This document shows, piece after piece, positions 44,167-55,500 of a stretch of DNA of 64,000 nucleotides. The stretch lies in assembly GCA_013215145.1 (NCBI GenBank), contig JABSRP010000011.1, positions 62,001 through 126,000 on the forward strand. Direction: 5' to 3'. Made by a program: the position numbers and the translations under genes. The first letter of the stretch is position 1, and the number at the start of each line of letters is the position of its first letter. Origin of the DNA: Pseudobacteriovorax sp. Lineage in GTDB: Bacteria > Bdellovibrionota_B > Oligoflexia > Oligoflexales > Oligoflexaceae. The notes under the pieces were generated by a model. That model saw nothing but the letters and a program-made list of their open reading frames with translations. It was not told where the DNA came from and did not search any database.

Positions 44167-45758
44167 AAGATGTCATACCATCAAGTAGACGCAGAAATGG
44201 ACCGAACTCTCTTGATCTGCTGCAGAGGAGCCTTTGTATGATACCCGTGACAGAAGTCATTCCATCTCTTTGGAGTTTTCAACAACCGCATAACCTTCCT
44301 AGTGACGAAGGCTACCTAAGCTTACCTGCTACCCCATTGCGGGCATTCGGGTCTTATGAGTTTTGTCGGGAACTAAATGTTTCCATTCCCTACGTTTCAG
44401 GAGCTATGGCTAACGGAATCGCTAGTCCCGAGCTTGTCATTGCTATGGCCCGTGGACGTCTGTTGGGTTTTTACGGTGCTGCTGGTTTGACCATCCCTAC
44501 TATCACTGAAGGGATTGAAACAATTATAAAGGCCGTTGGCGATAAAGCCTTTGGTGTGAATCTAATTCATAATCCAAGCGAACCTCATTGGGAGTGGGAC
44601 TTAGCAAAGCTATTGATCCAGAAAGGTATCGACGTGATCGAAGCGTCAGCCTTTATGAAAATCACTGAACCTTTAGTTTATTTTCGTTGCAAGGGTTTGA
44701 GTCGTTCTAAGGACGGCAAGGTCGTTGCTAAAAACAAGATTATGGCTAAGATTTCTCGTGGTGAGCTTGCCATTAAATTTATGCAGCCGCCGGAAGAAAA
44801 GCTATTAGATTCACTGAAAACAAAGGGGTTGCTGACAGAAGAAGAGATTTCATGCGCCCGTGAGATTCCCTTGGCCCAGTATATTACTGTGGAGTCAGAT
44901 TCGGGCGGTCATACGGATAATCGGCCAGCGTTAACTCTGTTTCCGGCCATGCAGTCTCTAGCCCAAAAAGTTCAAAATGATTTTGACTACGAGCAACCAT
45001 TGAGACTCGGACTGGCCGGAGGTATCGCGACTCCACAAGCCGTAGCGTCTGCGATTGCGATGGGGGCTTCTTATGTTGTCACAGGCAGTATTAATCAGGC
45101 TTGTTTAGAATCAGGAAGCAGCGATCCTGTGAGAAAAATGCTTTCGGAGGTAGACCAAGCTGATGTCGTCATGGCTCCAGCAGCAGATATGTTTGAGATG
45201 GGAGTCGAAGTCCAAGTCATGAAGAAGGGAACTATGTTCCCAATGAGGGCTAAAAAGCTTTTCGAGATTTATAAAACTTATGATGGGCTAGAAAGCATTC
45301 CGGAGGCGACCAAAACTCAGCTAGAAAAGCAAATCTTTCGGATGACTTTAGATGATGTCTGGGAAGAAACTAAAAAGTTTTTTCAAAGCAGGAACCCCGA
45401 ACTGCTCAAAAAATGTGAATCGAGACCCAAGGTGAAGATGGGATTGGTATTTCGTTGGTATCTGGGCCTTTCTTCTCGTTGGGCAAATCAGGGGGTCGAC
45501 GATCGGAAGCTTGATTACCAGGTGTGGTGTGGCCCTTCTATGGGGGCGTTCAATGCCTGGACGGAAGGCAGTTACCTTGCTGATCCAGAAGAGCGCTCGG
45601 TAGTGACCGTTGCCCATAATTTATTTCTTGTGGCCTTCGCATTGTATCGCCTTAATTTTCTAAAGGCTCAGGGATACTCCACAGAATTGGTGGAACGAAC
45701 CATAAATAAACCTCTCACGCGTGAAGTTATTGCACAACTATTACAGGAAGACATATGA
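44145..45758 (+). CDS. pfaD: PfaD, enoyl reductase of the polyunsaturated fatty acid synthase
   Basis: A 537-residue FMN-dependent enoyl reductase of the 2-nitropropane dioxygenase fold. Strong PfaD signatures include 'YVSGAMANGIASPELVIAMA', 'ESDSGGHTDNRPALTL', 'VVTGSINQAC', 'APAADMFEMGVEVQVMKKG' and 'FRWYLGLSSRWANQG'. It reduces the enoyl intermediates where the chain is saturated in each PUFA synthase cycle. It is the first gene of the pfaD-pfaA-pfaC operon, the same order as the myxobacterial pfa1-pfa2-pfa3, and overlaps pfaA as ATGA. Confidence 0.93.
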   Translation: MAVDLQVKDVIPSSRRRNGPNSLDLLQRSLCMIPVTEVIPSLWSFQQPHNLPSDEGYLSLPATPLRAFGSYEFCRELNVSIPYVSGAMANGIASPELVIAMARGRLLGFYGAAGLTIPTITEGIETIIKAVGDKAFGVNLIHNPSEPHWEWDLAKLLIQKGIDVIEASAFMKITEPLVYFRCKGLSRSKDGKVVAKNKIMAKISRGELAIKFMQPPEEKLLDSLKTKGLLTEEEISCAREIPLAQYITVESDSGGHTDNRPALTLFPAMQSLAQKVQNDFDYEQPLRLGLAGGIATPQAVASAIAMGASYVVTGSINQACLESGSSDPVRKMLSEVDQADVVMAPAADMFEMGVEVQVMKKGTMFPMRAKKLFEIYKTYDGLESIPEATKTQLEKQIFRMTLDDVWEETKKFFQSRNPELLKKCESRPKVKMGLVFRWYLGLSSRWANQGVDDRKLDYQVWCGPSMGAFNAWTEGSYLADPEERSVVTVAHNLFLVAFALYRLNFLKAQGYSTELVERTINKPLTREVIAQLLQEDI

Positions 45759-48700
45759 GTACTGAAAAAGAACCGATTGCTATCGTTGGGATGAGCTGTC
45801 TATTTCCCGATTGTGAAAACCTGCAGGAATATTGGACAGCGATCAAACACGGTAGCGATTTTGTTAAGGATATTCCCTGTACTCATTGGGATCCTGCCGA
45901 TTACTATGACGAAGACCCGAAGAAACGCGATCATACCTTAGCCAAGACCGGAGCTTTTCTTAAACCTTATCCATTCAATCCTATCGAGTATGGGATCACG
46001 CCCTCTGCACTTGAGGCAACGGATACAACTCAGCTCTTAGGAATGGTCGTAGCGAAACAAGCACTAGAGAACGCAGGCTATACCTCTGATAAAGAGTTCG
46101 ATCGCAACCGAGTAAGTTGTATCTTGGGAGTCACGGGTACACTGGAGCTAGTCATTCCCTTGGGCGCAAGGTTAGGTCATCCTAAATGGAAAAAAGCTTT
46201 GCAAAAAGCCGGCCTTCCGCAGGATCAGATTGATGATATTTTAGACGACGTTAGCGATTCATTCGTAGACTGGCAGGAAGCAAGCTTCCCTGGACTCTTA
46301 GGAAACGTAGTCGCAGGGAGAATTGCTAATAGACTCGATTTGGGGGGAAGTAACTCCGTAGTCGATGCTGCGTGCGCTAGTTCACTGGCAGCTGTTCGCA
46401 CTGCTATCATGGAATTGCAAACGGGGCGTAGCGATGTCGTTGTTACCGGCGGGATGGATACTTTTAACGATATATTCATGTACATGTGTTTTAGCAAAAC
46501 ACCAGCATTATCTCCCACGGGCAACGCAAAACCATTCGATGCTGATGGAGATGGTACGATCCTAGGCGAAGGCCTAGGTGCTGTCATTCTCAAGCGGCTT
46601 AGCGATGCCGAAGCTGACGGTGATAGAATTTTTGGAGTGATTCGAGGTGTAGGCGCTTCTAGTGACGGCAAAGGTAAAGCTATCTATGCTCCCGATTCAG
46701 ATGGTCAAAAGAAAGCCCTGACCGCGGCTTATAAAGAAGCGGGTGTGGAGCCTAGAACCATTGATTTGCTGGAATGTCATGGTACTGGAACGAAAGTTGG
46801 GGACGGTATCGAGTTGACTGCACTGCGCGAGGTGTTTACCGCTTCCAACTCTGACGAACGATGGTGTACCTTAGGGTCGGTAAAATCACAAATTGGTCAC
46901 GCAAAGGCAGCCGCTGGAGTCGCGGGACTGATTAAGGCAGTTATGGCTTTGTATCATAAAGTACTTCCGCCGACCATTAAGGTAAAGACTCCCCATCCCA
47001 AATTAGTGAACTCCCCTTTTATTATTAGAAACAAACCGGCCCCATGGCTGCATTCGAAAGAGCATCCGCGGCGTGCGGGAGTGAGTGCCTTCGGCTTTGG
47101 CGGTAGTAATTACCATATGGTTCTCGAAGAGTACGATAGTCGCAAATTGGAGTACGATTGGGACACCGGTAGTCACTTACTAGTCGCCTCTTCATCTTCG
47201 AAAAAGGACCTTATTAGTAAATTAGGATCGTACTTTAAGCAGTTAGAATCGTCTGCTGATCCAAAATATTTGGCTGAGTGGCGTGAGCAGTTGGTTTCAA
47301 CTGATCGGCATAGGCTGATGATATTGTCGTCATCTATGGAAAGTCTCTGTCAGTCTTTGGAAAAGGCTATAAAAGATCTAGCAAACGACCAACCTCTGTC
47401 AAGTGACGAGAGTCAGATTCTGTATACCGAATCAGAGAGCACACCGCGATTGGCCGTGGTCTTCGCTGGGCAAGGATCTCAGCATCCAAACATGTTGAGT
47501 CAGTTTGCCTGTCAATCGCCGATTGCCCAAGAAAAGCTCACGTTGACCAACGATCTGATGGATGGGACTTTATTTCCTGTTCTTTATCCTGGTCAGGCCT
47601 TCACGAAAGATGAGCGTAAGGCACAAGAAGCGCATTTAGCTGCCACAGCCTTTGCCCAACCAGCTATTGGCGCCTTGTCAGCCGGTATCTGGGAGACACT
47701 TTCTGGATTCGGTATCAAAGCTCAAATGTTCGGGGGGCATTCTTATGGTGAGCTAACGGCACTTTACGCGGCTGGAGCATTTTCCGACCAAGACTTTCTC
47801 AAGGTCTCTGCATGTCGTGGCGAATTGATGGCTGGTGCAGCCTCTGATCTTGGGGGCATGATTGTTGTTGAGGCGGAGTACAACGATGTTGCCAAACTGC
47901 TAAGCGAGATCAATAGCTCCTTGGTCATTGCCAATCACAATAGTCCGGATCAAGTGGTTGTTTCCGGTGATGACGACGATTTAGATGCCTTTAAGGTGGC
48001 TGCAGAAGCTAAAGGCTTCACTCCTCGTGTCCTCCGGGTTGGAGCTGCCTTTCACAGCCCTAAAATGAGAGGGTTGGTGGGACCCTTTGCCGATTACTTA
48101 GATCATACCGATATCGGTACGCTTTCTGCGCCTGTCTTTGCCAATTGCAATGGACAGCCTTACGAGAATTCGAAAAAAGATATCGTTCGAGTTCTTTCGG
48201 AACAACTTGCCCAGGAAGTGCGCTTTGTTGATCAGATTAAGAATATGAAGGATGCTGGCGCTGATCTGTTTTTGGAGATTGGTCCATCCTCTATCCTTTC
48301 AAGACTGGTAGGCAAAATTCTTCCGGAGCAGAGAGATAAAATTCTCTCCTTCGATGCACAGAAAAATTCTACGCGCCAGTTGGAAAGTATTCTCGGAAAA
48401 TTATTTGTGGCAGGGGTGGATATAGATTGGCAAAACTTTGCCAAATCGTGGCAGCCAGAGTATAGAAAGCCTGCGAAATTTTCTGTCCCCATTACTGGCG
48501 CTAACTATTGGGATACCTCAAAGCGTCCGGAGCGAAAACGGCGTTATGTGCCCAAACCCGAGATAGCCCAACCAGTCCATCAAAACTCTGAAACTTCTGA
48601 CGCTCCTACTCTAGCAAAAAGACAAGGAGCTCAGGTTAACCCTATACAGCAGACTGCTAAGAAGGATGAAAACGCTAAACTGCCTAGCAGCTTAGGTCAG

Positions 48701-51700
48701 CAGAGCCAAACGATTTCCTCTAACATCTCAAGGCGGGAGAAACGCATCGTGAAACAAGACAAAGATCAGAATCACAGCCCAATTCCAGCGGACTCCTTTG
48801 GCAGGCATTTACTCGCAATGCAGAAAATGCAACAGCAAAGTGCAGACCTTCATCGTCAGTTTTTGGAAAATCAGGCTAATTCCCAGCAGATGTTTTTCGA
48901 GTTACTTAGAGAGTTTTCACAACTCGAGGAAACCTCGGTGCAAGCGCCCCAAGATACTTTGCGAAGGGGGGGGACTGAAGCCTTTGTGGAAAATACCTTA
49001 CCATCGGAGCCGACATCCTTTTCTTTGCCGACTGGTGGAGAGCCGCATGCATTGACCATCGATCAGTCAAGCTCTGAGCAGCGGTCTGGTGGATTCGAGA
49101 GTCGTGCAGCAAGCGAGACCGCATCCTCTGCTCAAACACGAGCTCCTGCAAAGCCTCAATCACCGACGCCAAGAGCTTCGGTGGCTAGTACAGGCGATAA
49201 GGGACGAATGGAAACCGATCGAAAGACAGCACCATCTCAACCATCGGCAGCAACAGAAGTCCTCAAAATTGTGTCTGATGCAACGGGATATCCCATCGAA
49301 TCTCTCAATCTGGATATGGATCTGGAAGAAGATTTGGGGATCGACTCGATAAAACGTGTTGAGATATTTTCTCTGCTTCAAGAGAGCTTTCCAATACTAC
49401 AATCCATGGCTCCTGAGGAGTTATCTGAGCTAGCGACCCTTGCCGATATTATTGTAGCCGCAGATGGTCATGAAAAAGCGGAATTATCACAATCGGTCTC
49501 GGTAACTGCGTCAGCGGTTACGGAAGAAACTACTACGAGCTTGAATACTGAGTCTTCAGCGGATCGCGAGCAAAAGATTTTGGCAGTTATCTCTGACAAG
49601 ACTGGTTATCCTATGGAATCCTTGATAGGCGATATGAGCTTAGAGGACGATTTAGGAATCGACTCGATTAAGCGTGTTGAAATTATTTCGGACCTCCAAG
49701 AGGCGTTTCCCATTTTAGCGGGATTGAGTGCCGAAGAGCTTTCCGAAGCATCAACGATTAGTGATTTGGTAGAGTTGACCGGAGGTAGTGATAAAGACTC
49801 TGCAACGGTATCGCCAGTACCTACAGCAAAACAGGACTTGTCATCATCCATAACTCCATTGACGCCTTCACCATCTGAGTCACAGGCCATGGATGCGAAT
49901 GAAGCTATGCAAAAGGTACAAACTGTTATAGCCGAGAAGACGGGATATCCTGTGGATTCTCTTTCTCCAGAAATGAATCTTGAAGAAGATTTAGGTATTG
50001 ATAGTATAAAAAGGGTAGAAATTCTTTCCGACCTTGGTGAGTCCTTCCCTAAAATTGCTGCGGCGACACAAGATGAGCTCGTAGAATTGGAGTCGATTGA
50101 GGACATTGTTGGGTTTGTAACGGGAGAAACATCCAGTAATGTAGCGGAAGATGTCCCTCAAGTTGCTCAACCCATAAGTAAAGAAACTATTGAAGCTCCG
50201 ATAGCTGAGGAAGCACCAAGCTTAGAAGAGGAGCTCCCTCCACAAGATATCGTCCGATCTTATGGGATTTCGATGGTAACCAAAGATCTGGAGCCAGAGG
50301 CGAAACCCCTTGGTCTATCAAAAGGAGCAAAGATTTGGATATGCGATGATGGTAGTAATCTAGCTAGAAATCTAGTCATGAAGCTTCGCGACCAAGGATA
50401 TATGCCACGATTGGTTTCGATTGCTTTTGTTGACCGATTGCAGGCACCGGATGATTTAGATGGTCTCATAATCCTGGGGCCTCTCAAACTAGAAGGAAAT
50501 CCACACAAGTTTCTACTCAATTGCTTTAAACTGGTAAAACTGTGTGCACAAGCGCTTGACGGGTCAGAAGCAAAACTATTGGCAACAGTAAGTCGCAATG
50601 AAGGTGAACTTGGCATTCTTGGTTTGGATTCCTTGTCTCAGGTTTATAGTGGTGCTCTTGCTGGGCTTTCCAAGTGTGTTAGGCATGAATGGGAAGGCGT
50701 ACGAGCCACACATATTGATTTGAGTCGCGACTTTGCTAATGGCTCTGCTGTGGCTGAAAGATTAATTGATACTTTATTCCGATTTGATCTGCCTGAAATT
50801 GGACTTTTTGAGTCTTATTACAAAGTTCCAGAGCTCTTGATCAAGGATATCAGCGAAGAAACTCCCGCGGTTTTTGAGACCAATGATTTGGTTTTGATCA
50901 CGGGCGGAGGTCGTGGTGTTACGGCAGCAATAGCTAAAGAACTGTCTTCGCAACCGATTAAGATTTGTCTATGGGGTCGCACTTCGATAGAAGAGAAGCT
51001 CCCTGAATTTATTAAGGTGGATATGGATGATAGCGCCCTCAAGGCAGCTATCCATTCATCAGGACTTGCTGCGACTCCTAAAGAGATTAACGATCTATTC
51101 CATAAATTCAAAAGACAATTAGAGTTGGAGAATACTCTCGAAACGTTAAGGTCGGGACAGGCCACGGTAATTTACCAAAGCGTGGATGTGTCCTCCGAGC
51201 AGAGTATCCGCAAAGGCCTAAGTCAGCTTGTTGAGGCAGAAGGTCCGATTGTGGGTCTGATCCATGGTGCAGGAGTACTTGCAGACAAATTTATCAATCA
51301 GTTGAGCGAGAAGGAATTTTCCTTTGTTGCAGATACAAAAATAAGAATTCTAACTGAATTAGAAAAGCAATGTGGGCAAAGTCTGAAACAGTTAGTCTTT
51401 TTCTCATCTTCTACCGCTCGCTTTGGACGTAAAGGACAGGTGGCCTACGCTGTTGCCAATGAGGTTTTGAATAAGTATGCCCAGTACTTTAAGCGTCTCC
51501 ATCCAACTTGTCGGGTCTCTTCCCTAAATTGGGGGCCTTGGGATGGCGGTATGGTTGATTCGGGGCTGAAAAACCTATTTGCCGCGGAAGGAATTGGTTT
51601 GATTCCTTTAGCTGAAGGTGCCGGCCTACTTGGGCGTCAAATGTCTAGGGCTGAGCAGACAGAGCTTGTCGTCATGGCGACTCCAGCTGGTGCTGAGGAA

Positions 51701-52579
51701 TCCGAAAGAGTGGAAGCAGGTCGCATAGATTTTCAAACTTGGCCGATACTAAATTCTCATGTCCTGAGACAAAAGGGTGTTGTTCCCACGGTACTACTTA
51801 TCGAAACGATGCTGGCCGAGGTGAAAAGTCAGCAGTCGGGAACGTTTGTTAGCTTCAAAAACTTCAAGATACTAAAGGGTATAGCCTTAAATTCGGATGA
51901 AATTTATTCCTATCGAGTTGAGTTTCAAGAAACGGAATCCGTAGCAACCGGCGATATTAAAGGGTTTTTGACGACCATGTCGGCGAAGGGTGCCCAGGCG
52001 GATAAATGGTTTCCAGTGGCCAAGGCAAATATTTACTTGTCAAACGATGCTGCATGGAAACCTCACGACGCAGCACCGTCCATCGAAATAGAAGGCTCGT
52101 GGTCGATGCCTGAGTTGGACGACCTCTACGAGATTTATCTGTTTCATGGTGAGGAGCTACAAGGAATTTCCGGTATTCGATCCTTCGGGCCTGAGGGGAT
52201 TGTCGGTACCTCGCTTCCTAGTCCTGAGCCACGAAAGTGGATTAAAGGATTCGAGCATGATGCTTGGTTTACTGATCCCATGGTAATTGACGTCGCCTTC
52301 CAGCTCGCTGTTGTCTGGAGTGAGCGCAGGTTCGGTTCTAAATCGCTTCCGACATCGATTGAAAGTTTCCAGCAATTCCGGCCGTTCCCAAAACAGGGCT
52401 GCGAAATTCGGGTTCAGTTCACCGAAAGGATAGGACAGTCTTTTAAGGCTTCCATTGAGTTTGTGTTAGAAAACAAGTTGATTGCAAGTATTTCTGGCTA
52501 TGGCGCCATCACAGACGATTCCCTTCGGGAGTCCTTTGCGATGAATAAGGCTATTCCATTATCTGCCGAACGTGATTAA
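45755..52579 (+). CDS. pfaA: PfaA, polyunsaturated fatty acid synthase subunit (KS-MAT-ACPx3-KR-DH)
   Basis: A 2274-residue multidomain enzyme. Ketosynthase at about 1-455 has Cys207 in VDAACASS, His342 and His382. Malonyl/acyl transferase at about 565-880 has Ser663 in GHSYGE. A coiled-coil-like linker (about 1010-1060) leads to three ACP domains with DSIK phosphopantetheine sites, Ser1198, Ser1304 and Ser1417. The ketoreductase has the nucleotide motif TGGGRG near 1716 and Tyr1898 in 'VAYAVANEV'. A C-terminal PS-DH-type hot-dog domain (about 2000-2274) follows with a HxxxxxGxxP motif. It builds the polyene chain iteratively. The number of ACPs is at the low end of the 3-9 range known. It needs a phosphopantetheinyl transferase, which is not in the window. 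Confidence 0.95.
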   Translation: MSTEKEPIAIVGMSCLFPDCENLQEYWTAIKHGSDFVKDIPCTHWDPADYYDEDPKKRDHTLAKTGAFLKPYPFNPIEYGITPSALEATDTTQLLGMVVAKQALENAGYTSDKEFDRNRVSCILGVTGTLELVIPLGARLGHPKWKKALQKAGLPQDQIDDILDDVSDSFVDWQEASFPGLLGNVVAGRIANRLDLGGSNSVVDAACASSLAAVRTAIMELQTGRSDVVVTGGMDTFNDIFMYMCFSKTPALSPTGNAKPFDADGDGTILGEGLGAVILKRLSDAEADGDRIFGVIRGVGASSDGKGKAIYAPDSDGQKKALTAAYKEAGVEPRTIDLLECHGTGTKVGDGIELTALREVFTASNSDERWCTLGSVKSQIGHAKAAAGVAGLIKAVMALYHKVLPPTIKVKTPHPKLVNSPFIIRNKPAPWLHSKEHPRRAGVSAFGFGGSNYHMVLEEYDSRKLEYDWDTGSHLLVASSSSKKDLISKLGSYFKQLESSADPKYLAEWREQLVSTDRHRLMILSSSMESLCQSLEKAIKDLANDQPLSSDESQILYTESESTPRLAVVFAGQGSQHPNMLSQFACQSPIAQEKLTLTNDLMDGTLFPVLYPGQAFTKDERKAQEAHLAATAFAQPAIGALSAGIWETLSGFGIKAQMFGGHSYGELTALYAAGAFSDQDFLKVSACRGELMAGAASDLGGMIVVEAEYNDVAKLLSEINSSLVIANHNSPDQVVVSGDDDDLDAFKVAAEAKGFTPRVLRVGAAFHSPKMRGLVGPFADYLDHTDIGTLSAPVFANCNGQPYENSKKDIVRVLSEQLAQEVRFVDQIKNMKDAGADLFLEIGPSSILSRLVGKILPEQRDKILSFDAQKNSTRQLESILGKLFVAGVDIDWQNFAKSWQPEYRKPAKFSVPITGANYWDTSKRPERKRRYVPKPEIAQPVHQNSETSDAPTLAKRQGAQVNPIQQTAKKDENAKLPSSLGQQSQTISSNISRREKRIVKQDKDQNHSPIPADSFGRHLLAMQKMQQQSADLHRQFLENQANSQQMFFELLREFSQLEETSVQAPQDTLRRGGTEAFVENTLPSEPTSFSLPTGGEPHALTIDQSSSEQRSGGFESRAASETASSAQTRAPAKPQSPTPRASVASTGDKGRMETDRKTAPSQPSAATEVLKIVSDATGYPIESLNLDMDLEEDLGIDSIKRVEIFSLLQESFPILQSMAPEELSELATLADIIVAADGHEKAELSQSVSVTASAVTEETTTSLNTESSADREQKILAVISDKTGYPMESLIGDMSLEDDLGIDSIKRVEIISDLQEAFPILAGLSAEELSEASTISDLVELTGGSDKDSATVSPVPTAKQDLSSSITPLTPSPSESQAMDANEAMQKVQTVIAEKTGYPVDSLSPEMNLEEDLGIDSIKRVEILSDLGESFPKIAAATQDELVELESIEDIVGFVTGETSSNVAEDVPQVAQPISKETIEAPIAEEAPSLEEELPPQDIVRSYGISMVTKDLEPEAKPLGLSKGAKIWICDDGSNLARNLVMKLRDQGYMPRLVSIAFVDRLQAPDDLDGLIILGPLKLEGNPHKFLLNCFKLVKLCAQALDGSEAKLLATVSRNEGELGILGLDSLSQVYSGALAGLSKCVRHEWEGVRATHIDLSRDFANGSAVAERLIDTLFRFDLPEIGLFESYYKVPELLIKDISEETPAVFETNDLVLITGGGRGVTAAIAKELSSQPIKICLWGRTSIEEKLPEFIKVDMDDSALKAAIHSSGLAATPKEINDLFHKFKRQLELENTLETLRSGQATVIYQSVDVSSEQSIRKGLSQLVEAEGPIVGLIHGAGVLADKFINQLSEKEFSFVADTKIRILTELEKQCGQSLKQLVFFSSSTARFGRKGQVAYAVANEVLNKYAQYFKRLHPTCRVSSLNWGPWDGGMVDSGLKNLFAAEGIGLIPLAEGAGLLGRQMSRAEQTELVVMATPAGAEESERVEAGRIDFQTWPILNSHVLRQKGVVPTVLLIETMLAEVKSQQSGTFVSFKNFKILKGIALNSDEIYSYRVEFQETESVATGDIKGFLTTMSAKGAQADKWFPVAKANIYLSNDAAWKPHDAAPSIEIEGSWSMPELDDLYEIYLFHGEELQGISGIRSFGPEGIVGTSLPSPEPRKWIKGFEHDAWFTDPMVIDVAFQLAVVWSERRFGSKSLPTSIESFQQFRPFPKQGCEIRVQFTERIGQSFKASIEFVLENKLIASISGYGAITDDSLRESFAMNKAIPLSAERD

Positions 52580-52590
52580 GGGGAATCCTA

Positions 52591-55500
52591 TTGGAAATTG
52601 CCATTGTTGGAATGTCAGGTCAGCTGCCCGGTTGCTCTTCTATTGAAGAGTTCTGGGAAGCAGTCAAAGACGGTAAGTCGTTAGCCTCGGATGTCCCTCG
52701 ATACCGTTGGGGCCGACCAGAAAAATACATCTCTAAAGGAGATACCAAAGATCGGGCCTTTCATGCTCGAGGTTATTTCGGCAGAGATTCCTACGAAATG
52801 CCTGTGGATTTTACTGAGAGTGCCGAAAGCTGGGAGCGTTTAGATCCTTTGATTCAGATGGCTATCAGGGTGTCTTCAGATGCTCTCGCCGATAGTCTTA
52901 GCAAAAATTCAGCCCTGCACCCACGCACTGCAGCTGTTTTTGGAAATATCGCACTACCAACGGAGAAATCCGGTCGTATCGTTGATCAATACCTGAGGCA
53001 TGCGCTATTCCATCGTCTCGGAGTAGATAACAACGAAAAAACCATCGAAGATATTGATGCTAGAAACTACTTTCCTGCAAGTATGCCAGCCATCATGGTA
53101 GCCAAAACTTTTGGCTTTGGTTTAGGGGGATATAGTGTTGATGCGGCCTGCGCCTCATCTTTATATGCCTTAGAACAGGCCTGCGATATGCTGCTTGAAA
53201 ACAAAGCTGATATGGTTTTGGCTGGTGGATTTAATCGAGCAAATTCACTTTATACCCAGATGGGATTCACCCAGTTAGGGGCGTTGTCACCCACAGGTCA
53301 CAGTCGACCCTTCGACGAACGCGGCGATGGTCTGATTGTTGGTGAAGGGGGAGCCGTTTTTGTTCTTAAGCGGTTGCTGGATGCGGAATCTTCTGGAGAT
53401 AGAATCTACGGAGTCATTAGAGGGATCGGTCTAAGCAACGATCGCTCAGGAAAGCTTATGGCACCAGATTCTGAAGGGCAAACCAGAGCTATGCGCGACG
53501 CCTATCAGGCGGCGGGTTGGACGCCTCAGGACATAGATTATATAGAGTGTCACGCGACAGGAACTCCAAAAGGAGATCGTACAGAGCTGGAGAGTCTCAG
53601 ACAGCTCTACTCTGGTCGGCGTGGATCGGCGTCCCTAGGTTCCGTTAAAGGCAATATCGGCCATCTTTTAACGGGAGCCGGTGCCTCGGGTTTGCTGCGA
53701 CTACTTCTAGCAATGAAAAACAAGACTAAGCCTCCGTTACTCAAAGAAACGCAAGTGATCGACTCGTTTCCCTGGAAAGACTCAGGACTATCAGTGAGCT
53801 TGCGCCAAGAACCTTGGGATGTTCAAGAACATGCTAAGACAAGAAAAGCTGCTCTCTCGGGTTTTGGTTTTGGCGGAATAAACGCTCATGTCCTCATTGA
53901 AGAGTACAATAGTGATAGATCTCGGAGCGAAGTGATTTCGAAAGGTTCAGCCAATCGTCGTGTCGCTCTGGTAGCCATGGGTGAGCATCGCCCTGAGACT
54001 ACTGATCCCTGTCCCAAATGGTTTGGTTTTGAAGCATCACCCTTCTATCAGAAAAAAGTCGCTGCCGGTCTCAAGGTGACGACGAGTCAATTTGATGATT
54101 TTAACATTCCTTACGCCTCCTTCCGAATACCCCCTAAAGAAGTCCAAGATATGCTTCCTCAGCAGATCGGTGCACTTCTAAGTGTTAATGCAGCTATGAA
54201 AGGCCTTGATTTGGAAGCAAATCAACTTGAAAAAGCTGCAGTCTATGTTGGGGTGGAATTAGACGGAATGGTGAATGCCTACCTGAGTCGCTGGTGGTTT
54301 GACGGGCTAGATACGGAAGGCATGTTGGAAATCTCCGGCGAAGGCCATGAGGAAAAAGCTGAAATATGGATCGAGCAAGCTAAAGATGCTTTGCTTACCC
54401 AATTGAACGCTAATAAGGTGATTGGGTCTCTAGCAAGCATTGTTGCCTCTCGGATTGGTCGGGAATATCGCGTGGGTGGTTCGGCGATTACGGTTTCGCA
54501 AATGGATGGGTCTGGATTGCGGGCATTGTCTTTGGCACTGCGGGATATCTCTAGTGGTAAACGAAACTTGGCCCTTGTCACTGGAGTCGATACGCCAGCA
54601 GAAGTATTTTCTGCCCTAAATTGGAGCTCGTTGTTTAATGAAGCGAGCGCTGAGCATAATTATACGGATTCTGCGATAACTCTGGTTCTCGAAGACTATG
54701 AAACAGCAAAGGCAAAGGGACATCCCATTCTTTGCGTTATAGACGATGGCGATGCAAATTTAGTTTCGCGTGCGTCCTCGACCTCTGGTTCAATCCATTA
54801 CGGCGCTTGCCAAGGGATTCAAACCTTGGCCCAGTTTATTTCGGCGGACTCCGGTCAAGACACTAAAGGGTTTCACTACTCTGGACCTTTTGATGCCGGT
54901 TTTCAGTTTCAAATAGAAAAACAATCGCCGACTCTACCTAAACATTTTGCGGTGTCATCGGACACAAAAGCATTTAAAGTCATCGTTAGAGGTGGCGAGG
55001 TTGATGTATCGCATCTGAAGCGTACCTCACCCATAGCTGGAGCGCAAAAGTCTCCAAATTATGGGGCACTCAAAAGTCATACTGCTGCGGAACGGCCGCT
55101 GAGAAAGGACCTTATGGATTCTCACATTTACAGCCATATTTTAAGTGAAATGGGTCGCACCAATGAAGCACAAGTTGCGGCACAGCAGGCTTTCGAATCA
55201 TTAACCCATGCGTCTTTACAGAATCAAACTGAGTTATTAAAACAAGCCATGGAGGCTAAAGCCCCCACAGCTGTTACCTATGATGAATCATTAGTTGATT
55301 TTGATGGTGTGATCGGTAGCGAAACACAACGTGTAGATCATGAGCAAGCAATAGACAATCATATTGCCTATCAGCCAATGAATCCGAAAGAGGCTTTGTG
55401 GGATTACGAAGCTTGTGAGACCTTTGCCCTTGGTAAGATTGGTGATGTATTCGGACCGGAGTTTGCTCATGTGGATGAATACCCCACTCGTGTCAGACTG

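Noticed and set aside
46225-46671. 148-codon minus-strand ORF within pfaA
   Set aside because: Antisense to the ketosynthase domain of PfaA; low-complexity Ser/Pro/Ala translation typical of a shadow frame.
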